38,120 bases of DNA from an uncultured Alphaproteobacteria bacterium (GCA_944393745.1 CALYBD010000025.1:1-38120), one strand, 5' to 3'. Numbered from the stretch's first letter, positions 1-7,681 are shown. The notes: generated from the sequence alone by a model not told the origin. Program-made: numbers and translations.

Positions 1-159
1 CACTGTATCAGGCCGCAGGGAATGGATTGCCGCGGCCTGCGGCCTCGCAATTTCGATAGGCATATGAAATAAAAAAACTTTATCCTATTACCACCTATCC
101 TGCTGTTTTGCCAAAAAAAAGCGGGCGCAGTTATACTGGCGTTAAACAAATATTTCTGT
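1..159. other. Host DNA left of the prophage
   Basis: No gene can be supported here. All three forward frames are open for the first 57-72 bases, so this may be the 3' end of a host gene; one frame ends in a hydrophobic tail (WIAAACGLAISIGI) at about 65. The bases from 70 to 159 are AT-rich and without a recognisable gene. Confidence 0.3.
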
Positions 160-251
160 TATAATTTTTTTAAGTCGTTGAAATCAACGGCCCAGGGCTT
201 CAAACACCCTTTTGACAATAGTCGCAAAAGCATATGGCGACTTTAAATAAC
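160..251 (+). ncRNA. Left part of an interrupted structured host RNA, with its promoter
   Basis: An extended -10 box (TGTTATAAT, 157-165) would start a transcript near 172. The sequence then offers hairpins CGTTG/CAACG (176-189) and AGTCGC/GCGACT (220-225 with 237-242). TTCAAACACC (199-208) is the exact reverse complement of GGTGTTTGAA at 37499-37508, beyond the prophage, and ATAAC (247-251) can pair with GTTAT at 37454-37458. If the prophage is removed these make a closed, multi-branched RNA of roughly 200 nt ending in the terminator at 37515-37540. It could be a small RNA or a leader of the gene at 37567. I do not recognise the family; the pairing is seen, the RNA is inferred. Confidence 0.45.
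247..251. repeat. Target site duplication, left copy (ATAAC)
   Basis: ATAAC directly precedes the TG terminus and is repeated directly after the CA terminus at 37413-37417. Mu-family transposition duplicates 5 bp of target, so this marks the insertion point. Confidence 0.9.
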
Positions 252-277
252 TGTTACTTAACAGTTATATTTAGACT
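252..277. repeat. Prophage left terminus with outermost transposase site
   Basis: The terminus carries ACAGTTATATTTAGACT at 261-277, 15 of 17 bases identical to the inverted right-end site ACAATTATTTTTAGACT (complement of 37387-37403), at the same 9-base distance from the end. This is the expected L1/R1 arrangement for a MuA-type transposase. Confidence 0.85.
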
Positions 278-280
278 AAA

Positions 281-320
281 CGGGATATAGTGGGATATAC
301 GGGGATATAGCGGGATAACG
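281..320. repeat. Four tandem 10-bp repeats (GGGATATA core)
   Basis: Units at 281-290, 291-300, 301-310 and 311-320 all follow the pattern nGGGATATAn; the last is degenerate (CGGGATAACG). The period equals about one helical turn, so all copies face the same side of the DNA. They lie between the outer and inner left-end transposase sites. A role in protein binding or DNA bending at the transposon end is likely but unproven. Confidence 0.8.
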
Positions 321-352
321 GCGGATTAAAAGGAATTTTAAAGCATCTTAAA

Positions 353-395
353 AAAATACCGGACTTCGAGCTTTTTAGACTCAGGCCGGTATTTT
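353..395 (-). terminator. Terminator of the leftward lysogeny operon
   Basis: AAAATACCGG (353-362) is complementary to CCGGTATTTT (386-395). Read on the minus strand, the stem is followed by a T run, as expected for an intrinsic terminator just after the gene ending at 416. The loop is long (23 bases) and holds a weaker transposase-type site. Confidence 0.6.
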
Positions 396-412
396 GACAT
401 TTATTTTTAGAC
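366..412. repeat. Inner left-end transposase sites
   Basis: ACATTTATTTTTAGAC (397-412) matches the right-end sites AGTCTAAAAAnnAnTGT in inverse orientation. A weaker copy ending in CTTTTTAGACT lies at 366-381. With the outermost site at 261-277 this gives three left-end sites, as in Mu L1-L3, though the spacing differs from Mu. Confidence 0.65.
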
Positions 413-415
413 CAA

Positions 416-763
416 CTATTTATCTGATTTTATTCGTTCCTCATAGTTGTCTAAAAATTCCGTCGCCGCATTAAAGTCACTACATGGCATTTTGCTTATT
501 GTTTCATATTTTAAACGCCCTTTAAGATGTCGGTAAAGCATATATTCGCTTACTTTTCCGGTATCTGCTATTTGCTCAATGCGGGCTTTTAAAAATTCTT
601 TTTGTTTTAAGGAAATACGGCATGAATAATTACCGTTTTCCCTTAAAAACAAAAAAACTGTTATTGAAACAACAAGAAAAGTTAACCCGATATATAGAAT
701 CTTCCGCTTCTTTTTCGGCGCAGATCTAAGCATTTCTTTAATGTGTTCAAGGTTTTTATTCAT
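416..763 (-). CDS. Small membrane protein of the lysogeny operon, unknown function
   Basis: The product has 115 residues with a basic N-terminus (SAPKKKRKILYIG) followed by one clear transmembrane segment at about residues 22-40. The C-terminal 75 residues are soluble, charged and contain two cysteines. It lies 49 bases downstream of the repressor gene on the same strand and ends just before the operon terminator, so it is probably expressed in the lysogen. That position in Mu-like phages often holds superinfection-exclusion or other lysogenic-conversion genes, but nothing in the sequence proves such a role. I do not recognise the family. Confidence 0.6.
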   Translation of the reverse strand: MNKNLEHIKEMLRSAPKKKRKILYIGLTFLVVSITVFLFLRENGNYSCRISLKQKEFLKARIEQIADTGKVSEYMLYRHLKGRLKYETISKMPCSDFNAATEFLDNYEERIKSDK

Positions 764-812
764 AATTTTTTCTCCGTTGTTATTAAAACGACGGAGAAAC
801 TATACTAAAGTT

Positions 813-1256
813 TTATCCTGCAATGTCGATTAAGCTGATAATGTTGTCGCGGCGTACCGGCTCGTCTTTGTGGCAGTAATTATAAAGATAAGCGTAAATT
901 TTTCCGAGTTTTTCAGGCGGCAGTTCACGATCAAGCGAATCAAGGTATTCATTAACGACTTTAACGATTTCAGCCATTAAATCCGCATCAACTTTGATAT
1001 CTTTTACCATTTCATCAAGATTATCTTTCTCCGGCATGCCTTCGCCCGTAGCCAACCAGTCTAAAGAAACATCGGCTAATTCTGCAAGTCTTTGCGACAT
1101 TAAGAGCTTTGGTTCTGCATCTCCTGTCATATAACTAGAGATAGAACGGGTAGAAATACCCAATGCAAGGCTAGCGGCTTTTTGACCGCCGATTTTTTTT
1201 ATGGCGAAGCCTATGCGCTCTCTCAAGCCGGTTTGAGAAACTTTTTCGGAGTTCAT
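813..1256 (-). CDS. Phage repressor, XRE/CI-type helix-turn-helix
   Basis: The N-terminal 60 residues form a helix-turn-helix domain (GGQKAASLALGISTRSISSYMTG), and DWLATGEGMPE is a phrase typical of CI-like phage repressors in Proteobacteria. The C-terminal part is short and helical with no peptidase S24 motif, so RecA-driven self-cleavage is not expected. I chose the ATG at 1256 (MNSEKV) because GGAG lies 8 bases upstream; the ATG at 1262 is only 2 bases from it. The start region overlaps an inverted repeat that probably serves as an autoregulatory operator. It should keep the early operon off in the lysogen. Confidence 0.8.
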   Translation of the reverse strand: MNSEKVSQTGLRERIGFAIKKIGGQKAASLALGISTRSISSYMTGDAEPKLLMSQRLAELADVSLDWLATGEGMPEKDNLDEMVKDIKVDADLMAEIVKVVNEYLDSLDRELPPEKLGKIYAYLYNYCHKDEPVRRDNIISLIDIAG

Positions 1257-1274
1257 CAGCATAACTCCGAAAAA
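1242..1274. promoter_or_regulatory. Inverted-repeat operator over the repressor start
   Basis: TTTTTCGGAGTT (1242-1253) and AACTCCGAAAAA (1263-1274) form a perfect 12-bp inverted repeat with a 9-base spacer. A third half-site, AACTCCGAAA, occurs at 1354-1363. The half-site also supplies the repressor ribosome site (CGGAG on the minus strand). Repressor or Ner binding here is inferred from position. Confidence 0.5.
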
Positions 1275-1376
1275 AAGATGAAGTTTTTATCAGAAAAACA
1301 AGAAGATAAATTCATTTTAAAATCAATATGTTGCCATTTTTTCATAAAAAACAAACTCCGAAATGAATTTTTCTTC

Positions 1377-1405
1377 TTTACAAGATGAAGAAAACTTCTT
1401 ATGTT
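1377..1405 (+). promoter_or_regulatory. Candidate early promoter
   Basis: TTTACA (1377-1382), a 17-base spacer and TATGTT (1400-1405) make a good sigma-70-type promoter facing the early genes. An inverted repeat (TTTTTCTTC at 1368-1376, GAAGAAAA at 1387-1394) overlaps the -35 box and could be an operator. The leader then carries a hairpin (ACCGACT/AGTCGGT, about 1439-1460) before the first early gene. Confidence 0.5.
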
Positions 1406-1483
1406 AATTATACAAAGTTAATTTAACACCCCAGAAAAAACCGACTTGGCAGAGTCGGTTAGAACGGAGGACGGAGACACGTT

Positions 1484-1765
1484 ATGAGATACACGGCTGT
1501 ACAGATCAAATGCAAAATCCTTCTTAAAGGAATGACGTTAAAAAGTCTGTCCCTAAAAGCCGGATTATCTGCCAGAGCCTGTTCAGTCGCTCTCATTAAG
1601 CCGTTCCCTGCCGCAGAAGAAGCTATCGCCGAGTTTTTAGGCATTCCTGCCCGACAACTTTGGCCAAGCCGCTTTAATGCGGACGGGAGCCGCAAATGTT
1701 CCCGACTTTCTAAATATAAAGGGATTCGCATTTTTCGGCAATGTCAAAACGACAAAGCTGCTTAA
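1484..1765 (+). CDS. ner: Ner-like early regulator (Nlp/SfsB family)
   Basis: The product is 93 residues. Residues 12-60 resemble the Ner/Nlp DNA-binding fold: KGMTLKSLSLKAGLSARACS followed by ALIKPFPAAEEAIAEFLGI and the family signature PARQLWPSRF. In Mu, Ner represses both the early promoter and the repressor promoter to switch the phage to lytic growth; its place as first gene of the rightward operon fits. A good ribosome site (ACGGAGGACGGAG) lies upstream. The 30-residue C-terminal tail after WPSRF is basic and longer than in Mu Ner. Confidence 0.85.
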   Translation: MRYTAVQIKCKILLKGMTLKSLSLKAGLSARACSVALIKPFPAAEEAIAEFLGIPARQLWPSRFNADGSRKCSRLSKYKGIRIFRQCQNDKAA

Positions 1766-1804
1766 ACAAAGAATTTTTTGCCGATGAATTCAAAAGGAGA
1801 AAAT

Positions 1805-2116
1805 ATGGCCGAATACATTCCAGAAAACAATGAAAAAACAATCAGAAATCTTCTCATGTCATGCAAAAAAGCCGTTCCGGGCGTTGTTTTCAAAATCTGG
1901 GATACGGAAGAACTTGTCATAAAAAGCAGCGATATTGATGAAATTATCACCGCTATTGACGGCGGAGATGAAGAAATCGGCATCAACGTTTTTGATGCAA
2001 CTAAAAAATCTCTCGGCTGGTTCGGCATTCTGCCGTATGAAGCGGAAGACATTATTTTTGATAATTCTGCCAATGCATTTTGCGACAGAGTAATGGCAAG
2101 CGCTGATAAAGGTTAA
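1805..2116 (+). CDS. Unknown early protein
   Basis: The product has 103 residues, is acidic in its second half and has no recognisable motif or membrane segment. I chose the ATG at 1805 because AAGGAG sits just upstream; a longer form from 1778 lacks this. The sequence has alternating hydrophobic and acidic stretches (IDEIITAIDGGDEEIGINVF) suggesting a small globular protein. It is the second gene of the early operon, between Ner and the transposition genes. Confidence 0.65.
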   Translation: MAEYIPENNEKTIRNLLMSCKKAVPGVVFKIWDTEELVIKSSDIDEIITAIDGGDEEIGINVFDATKKSLGWFGILPYEAEDIIFDNSANAFCDRVMASADKG

Positions 2117-2120
2117 AGCG

Positions 2121-2585
2121 ATGTCAAAGAGATTCAAAGACACCAAAACTCTTGATTTATTCGAACAGATCTATCCTGTTCGCCGACCGCCGGTGATCTC
2201 CCACACCGTTGATTTGAGCGGCAAGATTAAGCGTTTGGTGTCTTTGATCCTGAAAGAGAGCCCTAAAAGCCGCGAACAAATCGCCGCTGAAATGTCGGAG
2301 GCTATGGATTGCCCATCATTTAGCAAAGCGATGCTGGATAACTATTCCAGCGAAGCCAACGAGCTCCATCAAATTCCCTTGTATCGCTTTATCGTCCTCG
2401 TCCGCGTGGCAGATGCCGCGTGGGCGTGGGACGAACTGTTAAAAGACGAAGGTTTTACTGTTTTGTTTGGAGACGAAGCTCTTTTAGCTGAACGCGGTCG
2501 TGTTGCCCAACAAATTGAAGAATTGAAAAAATATCAAAAAGAATTGAACTCGGTTGCGCCCGTTAAAATTCGGAGGCGGTTATGA
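2121..2585 (+). CDS. Conserved Mu-like early protein upstream of the transposase
   Basis: The product has 154 residues and starts MSKRFKDTKTLDLFE, a beginning I associate with proteins encoded just before the transposase in many Mu-like prophages of Alphaproteobacteria. Residues about 35-75 (KRLVSLILKESPKSREQIAAEM) look like a helix-turn-helix, and the C-terminal 40 residues look helical and may form a coiled coil. Its TGA overlaps the ATG of the transposase gene (ATGA), so translation is probably coupled. A regulatory or transposition-related DNA-binding role is plausible; the function is not known to me. Confidence 0.7.
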   Translation: MSKRFKDTKTLDLFEQIYPVRRPPVISHTVDLSGKIKRLVSLILKESPKSREQIAAEMSEAMDCPSFSKAMLDNYSSEANELHQIPLYRFIVLVRVADAAWAWDELLKDEGFTVLFGDEALLAERGRVAQQIEELKKYQKELNSVAPVKIRRRL

Positions 2586-4651
2586 AAGAATGGTTTTCCG
2601 CCAAAGAACTGGCTGAATTTGAGTTGCCGACACTTCCAAATACAGAACGCGGAGTTCAAACGAAAGCTTCCCGCGAAAACTGGCAATCGCGTCCCCGGTG
2701 CGGTCGCGGCGGCGGCAAAGAATACAACGTATCGAGTTTACCCGCCAAAGCCAAAGAAGAATTGGCGCGCCGTTCATTGTCAAGCGTTCCGGAACGTCGG
2801 TCAAAGGCTGTGATCGAACGTCCCGACGATGCCGATTTATCCGAAGCCAAAGCCTGGCAGCGTGAAACGGCTGAAGCGCGAGCGGCGGTTTTGGACGCGA
2901 TTGACAATCTAGCAGTAACGTGCGGGAAAAACAACGCGATTAAAGCCGTTTTAAACGGACTGAAAAACGGAACGTTGGAACCGTCTTTCATCGAACTGAT
3001 CCGAAAAGCAAACGCAAAGGCCGGCGAAACGGTCAAACTTTCCCGCGCCAGCTTGTTTAACTGGTACAAACTGCGTGAAACGGCGGGCTTAAAAGGGTTG
3101 ATGCCCACCCCTGCGAAAGATGAACAGATCGTTGCTCCCGAATGGTTTGAAGCGTTTGCCCGTTTGTATTTCAGACCGCAAAAACCGTCATTAAATTCCT
3201 GTATTGAAATTCTGCAGGAAAATATGCCCGCACTTGCCCCCAGTTACAGACAGGCAAAGTTTTATCTTGAAAAAATCGGAAAACTGCTGGCAAACAAAGG
3301 GCGCGTCGGGGCGCGTGAGGGTAAAGCTTTTCGGGCTTACGTTTCCCGTGACGTATCGCATTTGTGGCCGGGAGCGATTTATTGCGCAGACGGTCATACG
3401 TTTGATGCTGAAATCGCCCACCCGATCCACGGCAAGCCTTTCCGCCCAGAAGTCACGACAATTATTGACGTATATACCCGCAAAGCCGTCGGGTTCAGTC
3501 TGAACATCGTCGAATCGACCGCGTCCGTCATGGACAGCTTGATACACGCGGTGACGACCAACGGCGTTCCCGACGTGTTTTACGTTGACAACGGGAACGG
3601 CTTTAACAATACGACGGTCGATATGTTTTGCGCCCGTTTGGGCATCACGAAAAAGAACAGCATTGCCTACAATTCCCAAGCACGCGGCGTGATTGAACGC
3701 CTGCACCAGACGATTTGGGTCAAAGCGGCGAAAATGCTGCCGACCTATATGGGCAAGCCGATGGATCCGGAAGCCAAGCAAAAGGTTTTCCACATCAATC
3801 GGCGCGAGGTCAAACAAGACGGGAGAAGCCGCTTGTTGCCCGATTGGCAAGGCTTTGTCGCGTATTGCGAACGATGCTTTGCCGCCTATAACGATCACCC
3901 GCATTCTTTTTTGCCTATTATTATTGATTCTGAAACAGGCAAAAAACGTCACATGACGCCAAATGAAGCTTGGGAGGCGGGCAATCCTGAATTTCCCGAC
4001 TACCGCCCCGACGTTCTGACGCCGGCGGAAACAGATGATTTATCGCGTCCTTACGTTGTCCGCAAATGTTCGCGCTGTTTGGTCAGTCTGTTTAACAACG
4101 TGTACGGTTCGCATCTGCTGACGCATTATCACGACGAACAGGTTGCCGTCGGTTTCGACATTCATGATGCGTCAAAGGTTTGGGTGCGCGAATGGGACGG
4201 CAAGCTTCCGGGACGTTTGATTTGCGTCGCCCGTTTTGAAGAAAACAAGCGTGCCTTTATGCCCGTATCTTATGATGAAAAGAAGAAATTACAACGAGCA
4301 CAAGGGCGGCTCGCTCGTCTTGATGAACAGCAAAAAGAAGTCTTGGAAGAATTAGGACAAAGATATTTACCCGCCCCCGAAGCTGCGCCCGTGACGGCGG
4401 AGGAAGCCGCCAAAAACGAAGAGTTTTTAAAGGAATTTGAGGCTGAACAGAACGCTCAGCCCGTTGCCGATATTGACACGCCTGCGGCTCGGTTCCGCAA
4501 AGCCGTCGCTATCGGTCAACAAATCGAAAACGGGGAAAGCATTTCCGCCGAAGACCGCCGTTGGTTCACCGAATATTCCAAATCGCCCGAGTACATTCAG
4601 CGCATGGACTTTGCGCAGGATTTCGGCATGGAAGCGGCTCTGACGGCATAA
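2582..4651 (+). CDS. MuA-type transposase
   Basis: This 689-residue DDE recombinase binds the prophage ends and catalyses strand cleavage and transfer. Residues 1-75 form the MuA N-terminal HTH region (WFSAKELAE, RGGGKEY), followed by helical end-binding domains and an RNase H-like core. The catalytic triad is visible: D270 (YCADGHTF), D336 (FYVDNGNGFN) and E372 (RGVIERLHQTIW), a D-35-E spacing. A beta-barrel region follows (about 480-560) and a charged, alanine-rich C-terminal tail that in MuA contacts MuB and ClpX. The length is close to MuA (663 residues). Its probable sites are the ACAnTTATTTTTAGACT repeats at both ends. Confidence 0.95.
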   Translation: MKEWFSAKELAEFELPTLPNTERGVQTKASRENWQSRPRCGRGGGKEYNVSSLPAKAKEELARRSLSSVPERRSKAVIERPDDADLSEAKAWQRETAEARAAVLDAIDNLAVTCGKNNAIKAVLNGLKNGTLEPSFIELIRKANAKAGETVKLSRASLFNWYKLRETAGLKGLMPTPAKDEQIVAPEWFEAFARLYFRPQKPSLNSCIEILQENMPALAPSYRQAKFYLEKIGKLLANKGRVGAREGKAFRAYVSRDVSHLWPGAIYCADGHTFDAEIAHPIHGKPFRPEVTTIIDVYTRKAVGFSLNIVESTASVMDSLIHAVTTNGVPDVFYVDNGNGFNNTTVDMFCARLGITKKNSIAYNSQARGVIERLHQTIWVKAAKMLPTYMGKPMDPEAKQKVFHINRREVKQDGRSRLLPDWQGFVAYCERCFAAYNDHPHSFLPIIIDSETGKKRHMTPNEAWEAGNPEFPDYRPDVLTPAETDDLSRPYVVRKCSRCLVSLFNNVYGSHLLTHYHDEQVAVGFDIHDASKVWVREWDGKLPGRLICVARFEENKRAFMPVSYDEKKKLQRAQGRLARLDEQQKEVLEELGQRYLPAPEAAPVTAEEAAKNEEFLKEFEAEQNAQPVADIDTPAARFRKAVAIGQQIENGESISAEDRRWFTEYSKSPEYIQRMDFAQDFGMEAALTA

Positions 4652-4709
4652 AAAAGGCGGCGTCTTTTCGGACAACCGCCAACCACAAAACAAAGGAAGA
4701 ATGACAAAA

Positions 4710-5444
4710 ATGAATGAAACTGTCAAGAATACAATCGCCCCGCTGCGCAACGTGGCACTTTTGAACGAACTGCTATACCGCGTTAAAAACCGTGATTACG
4801 GTCTGCCCGGCATGGCGACCTTTTACGGTTTTTCCGGATACGGCAAAACGTTCGCGGCGATTTACGCGGCGAACAAGCACAAAGCCTATCACGTCCAAGT
4901 CAAAAGCGTTTGGACGCCGAAAAAGCTCTGCGCTTCGATTTTGGGAGAAATGGGCATTCAGCCCGCTTACACAATTCCCGACATGATGGATCAGATCGGC
5001 GAAGAACTCTCGCTTTCACAGCGTCCTTTAATCATAGATGAAGCGGATTTCTTGGTTCAAAAACGCATGATTGAAGTCGTTCGGGATATTTACGAAAGTT
5101 CGCAAGCCACAATCATTTTGATCGGCGAAGAAGCCATGCCGGTAAAGCTTCAAAAATGGGAACGCGTCCACGGGCGTATGCTTGACTGGGTGGCGGCACA
5201 GCCGGCGTCAATCGACGACGTTAAACATCTGGCTAAATTGTATGCGAACGGCGTTACGGTAGAACAGGACTTGTGCGAAAAAATCTTAAAAGAAAGCGCG
5301 GGTTCCGTGCGCCGTGTCTGCGTCAACCTTGACCGCGTGCGCGAATTTGCAACGACAAAAGGGTTAAAAACAGTCGGTTCGGCCGATTATCAGCGCGACT
5401 TCTTTACAGGCGTGCCTCCGATGGCGCGGAAAGCGGGGATATAA
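4710..5444 (+). CDS. MuB-type transposition activator ATPase
   Basis: The product is an AAA+ ATPase that binds target DNA and delivers it to the transposase, giving target choice and immunity. The Walker A motif is GFSGYGKT (about residues 40-47) and Walker B is PLIIDEADF (about 109-117), followed by a sensor stretch ATIILIGEE. The C-terminal domain (SAGSVRRVCVNLDRV) matches the usual end of MuB-like and TniB/IstB-type ATPases. I chose ATG 4710 because the AAGGAAG site is one base from the ATG at 4701; both are in frame. There is no long N-terminal HTH, as in the shorter B3-type MuB proteins. Confidence 0.9.
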   Translation: MNETVKNTIAPLRNVALLNELLYRVKNRDYGLPGMATFYGFSGYGKTFAAIYAANKHKAYHVQVKSVWTPKKLCASILGEMGIQPAYTIPDMMDQIGEELSLSQRPLIIDEADFLVQKRMIEVVRDIYESSQATIILIGEEAMPVKLQKWERVHGRMLDWVAAQPASIDDVKHLAKLYANGVTVEQDLCEKILKESAGSVRRVCVNLDRVREFATTKGLKTVGSADYQRDFFTGVPPMARKAGI

Positions 5445-6031
5445 TGGCAAATAAACCGATACACCTGCGCATGAAAGCTAAAAATCCAAGCGGTCGCCAA
5501 GCAATGTGGGAAGCAATCAGGGCAAATAAAGACGGATTTACTTTAACCGGTTTGACAAACAGTTTCAGCGATTTAAAGCGCGAAACTTTAAGAACGTATC
5601 TCCGCGCTCTTATCGCTGGCGGGTATGTTGTTAAAGCGACGGAAGGCGATGTAAAAACACCGACGATTTTTAAATTGGCAAAAGATGTCGGAGTGAATGC
5701 CCCGAACGTGAATTCCAAAGGAGAACTGTCAACATTAGGAAACGGAACGCAACAGATGTGGCACGCCATGCGCATTTTAAAAAAGTTCAGCTATACGGAT
5801 TTATCCGTTACGGCGTCAACCGAAGAAACGCCGGTTTCGATATTAACAGCAAAAGCCTATGTGAAAACTTTGTGCAAGGCAGGATACCTCCGCCGGGAAA
5901 AAGACGGTCTTTATTGTTTTATCGCCTCACGTTATACGGGGCCGCGCGCGCCGATGATCCAGCGATTAAAAACCGTATTCGATCCGAATTTGCAAAAGAT
6001 CGTCTGGCAACAGGAGGCAAGCGATGACTGA
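5444..6031 (+). CDS. Unknown early protein with two winged-helix-like repeats
   Basis: The 195-residue product contains two similar segments: RQAMWEAIRANKDGFTLTGL (residues 18-37) with LRTYLRALIAGGYVVK behind it, and QQMWHAMRILKKFSYTDLSV (about 104-123) with AKAYVKTLCKAGYLRR behind it. Each reads like a winged-helix domain (helix, recognition helix, then a G-Y wing), so this appears to be an internal duplication. It overlaps the MuB stop (TAATGG), implying coupled translation. DNA binding in transposition or early regulation is the most likely role; no name can be given. Confidence 0.7.
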   Translation: MANKPIHLRMKAKNPSGRQAMWEAIRANKDGFTLTGLTNSFSDLKRETLRTYLRALIAGGYVVKATEGDVKTPTIFKLAKDVGVNAPNVNSKGELSTLGNGTQQMWHAMRILKKFSYTDLSVTASTEETPVSILTAKAYVKTLCKAGYLRREKDGLYCFIASRYTGPRAPMIQRLKTVFDPNLQKIVWQQEASDD

Positions 6032-6341
6032 TTGGATCTCAGAGTTAAAAGCCGAATGCGCCAAGACTTCCCAAGCTAAAGTCGCCAAAGAAATGGGCTA
6101 TTCCGCTGCGACGATCAGCCTTGTTTTAAAAGGACGCTATGCGGGTGATTTAAGTGCCGTTGAACGCACGTTTAACGGATGCTTTAAAAACGCTTTGCTG
6201 ATTTGCCCCGTCTTGGGCGAACTGTCCGTCGACCGATGCATTCGTTACCAAAAACAAAAATTTTCCGCCGTTAATCCGCAGCGCGTGGCTCTTTATAAAG
6301 CCTGCCGCAACGGCTGTCCCCACTTTAAAAAAGGAGATTGA
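6024..6341 (+). CDS. Small helix-turn-helix protein with a cysteine-containing C-terminus
   Basis: The 105-residue product starts with an XRE-like helix-turn-helix (SQAKVAKEMGYSAATISLVL, about residues 13-32). The rest carries cysteines at CFKNALLICPVLGELSVDRC and near the end (KACRNGCPHF) that might bind a metal. The start overlaps the upstream stop by 8 bases. It is probably a regulator or DNA-binding protein of the early operon; its target is unknown. Confidence 0.7.
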   Translation: MTDWISELKAECAKTSQAKVAKEMGYSAATISLVLKGRYAGDLSAVERTFNGCFKNALLICPVLGELSVDRCIRYQKQKFSAVNPQRVALYKACRNGCPHFKKGD

Positions 6342-6342
6342 A

Positions 6343-6639
6343 ATGCCTTTAAATTCCACCTTATCCCAACAAATTTTCGGCGTGATTTCCACGCTGACCC
6401 GTGAATACGGTAAAGAACCGCAAGGTTTTATTCCGCCGTCAATCATGGATCGGGAAATCAAAAAGCTGATTCGAATCAAAAACGAAGTCGCTACGTTGGA
6501 AAAGGAACTGGCCGACAAAGCGGGAGTATCCGAAGAAACCGTCGCGGTCGCCGTTCGCCTGCGTCATCTGGGCGTTGTACCGGGGACGGCATACAGCAAG
6601 GGAAACAATGACGATGATCCGCCTCCGGCAGCTGCTTAG
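6343..6639 (+). CDS. Unknown early protein
   Basis: The 98-residue product has a helical, charged middle (DREIKKLIRIKNEVATLEKE) that may form a short coiled coil, a possible helix-turn-helix-like piece (KAGVSEETVAVAVRLRHLG) and a low-complexity tail (DDDPPPAAA). It follows the upstream stop by one base with the ribosome site AAGGAG. No family is recognised. Confidence 0.6.
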   Translation: MPLNSTLSQQIFGVISTLTREYGKEPQGFIPPSIMDREIKKLIRIKNEVATLEKELADKAGVSEETVAVAVRLRHLGVVPGTAYSKGNNDDDPPPAAA

Positions 6640-6760
6640 GGGCGAACCGCCCCGGGCTGAACGTCTGCCCGACGGGGTATTAAAGACGCTTCGGCAAATG
6701 ATCCGCTTTTTACTTTTTAAATTCACCCACAAACCACCTGAACGAGAAAGGAAACACTGA
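6608..6760 (+). CDS. Possible 50-residue basic protein
   Basis: A short gene starts at ATG 6608 with AAGGGA upstream and overlaps the end of the preceding gene in another frame. The product is strongly basic (RLRQLLRGEPPRAERLPDG, then FKFTHKPPERERKH). It ends two bases before the next gene, which supports it, but its composition alone does not. Confidence 0.4.
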   Translation: MTMIRLRQLLRGEPPRAERLPDGVLKTLRQMIRFLLFKFTHKPPERERKH

Positions 6761-6762
6761 AA

Positions 6763-7062
6763 ATGAAAGAAACGACAAGACAGGCTGCTATAGAAGCCGT
6801 CAATAAACATGATTTTTTGTTTTTAATCGCAGGAACGCGAAACGAAGACGGAACTTATGAGACACAACGCATCATTGAAGGAAAAACTGGCGATTTGGCC
6901 GTTCCTTTGGCAATGGCGTTGAAAGACGAGCAAAGCATTGAAAAATGCGTCTTCAAAATACGCGTTCAAGAAAAGATACCTGAAATGCTGCACGAATTGG
7001 CAGAGGTTCTTTCACTGGACTTTAAACAGAACAAAAAGAAAGGAAAAAACGAAAATGACTGA
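6763..7062 (+). CDS. Unknown early protein
   Basis: The 99-residue product has a lysine-rich tail (KQNKKKGKNEND) that overlaps the start of the next gene, and a soluble body with alternating hydrophobic segments (FLFLIAGTRNEDGTYETQ). There are no membrane segments or metal motifs. It is one of several small early genes between MuB and the DUF3164 gene whose role is unknown to me. Confidence 0.6.
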   Translation: MKETTRQAAIEAVNKHDFLFLIAGTRNEDGTYETQRIIEGKTGDLAVPLAMALKDEQSIEKCVFKIRVQEKIPEMLHELAEVLSLDFKQNKKKGKNEND

Positions 7063-7681
7063 AACTGCAAATACCACAATCCCCGCGGGATACATGAAAG
7101 ATGCGGCGGGACGGCTTGTCCCCGAAAGCATTGTCAAACCGACGGAAAAGCTGGAAGACCAGCTGGTGCATAAAATCATGGATTACGCCCGTGCGTTGTC
7201 CGACCAGATTTCACGCTTTAAAGGCCACACAGGCGACGACATCGCGGCTTATCTGTCGTTAATCGACGAAAAGTACGGCGTGAAAAAAGGCGGACGCAAG
7301 GGAAACATGACGTTTCAGACGTATGACGGCTTGAAAAAGGTTCAGGTTGCCATTTCCGAAAACATCGTTTTCGGCGCGGAACTGCAAACCGCAAAAACCT
7401 TAATCGACGAATGCATCAACGAATGGGGTACTGACAGCCGCCCTGAAATCGTCACGCTGATCGACCACGCGTTCCAGGTTGACAAAGAAGGCAAAATCAA
7501 CCGCAACGCCCTGTTGTCGCTCCGCCGCTTGGACATCAAAGACGAAACGTGGCAACGCGCGATGCAAGCAATCACCGACAGCATCAGAATCGACGGGTCA
7601 AAGCTGTATTACCGCTTTTACGAACGTGACACGGCGGAATCCCCGTGGCGGGCAGTCACAGTCGATCTGGCCAAAGCGTAA
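7055..7681 (+). CDS. DUF3164 family protein
   Basis: The 208-residue product matches what I know of DUF3164, a family found in the early region of many Mu-like phages: N-terminal YMKDAAGRLVPESIVKPTEK, then HKIMDYARALSDQISRFKGH, MTFQTYDGLKKVQVAIS and a C-terminal YRFYERD...W..V segment. The molecular role of the family is not established; it occupies the place where other Mu-like phages carry the Gam end-protecting protein. I chose ATG 7055, since the longer frame upstream only shadows the preceding gene. Confidence 0.85.
   Translation: MTETANTTIPAGYMKDAAGRLVPESIVKPTEKLEDQLVHKIMDYARALSDQISRFKGHTGDDIAAYLSLIDEKYGVKKGGRKGNMTFQTYDGLKKVQVAISENIVFGAELQTAKTLIDECINEWGTDSRPEIVTLIDHAFQVDKEGKINRNALLSLRRLDIKDETWQRAMQAITDSIRIDGSKLYYRFYERDTAESPWRAVTVDLAKA

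Noticed and set aside
3191-3952. Long antisense open frame (253 codons) inside the transposase gene
   Set aside because: It lies fully opposite the conserved DDE core, has no ribosome site and no family features, and reflects the codon bias of the sense gene.
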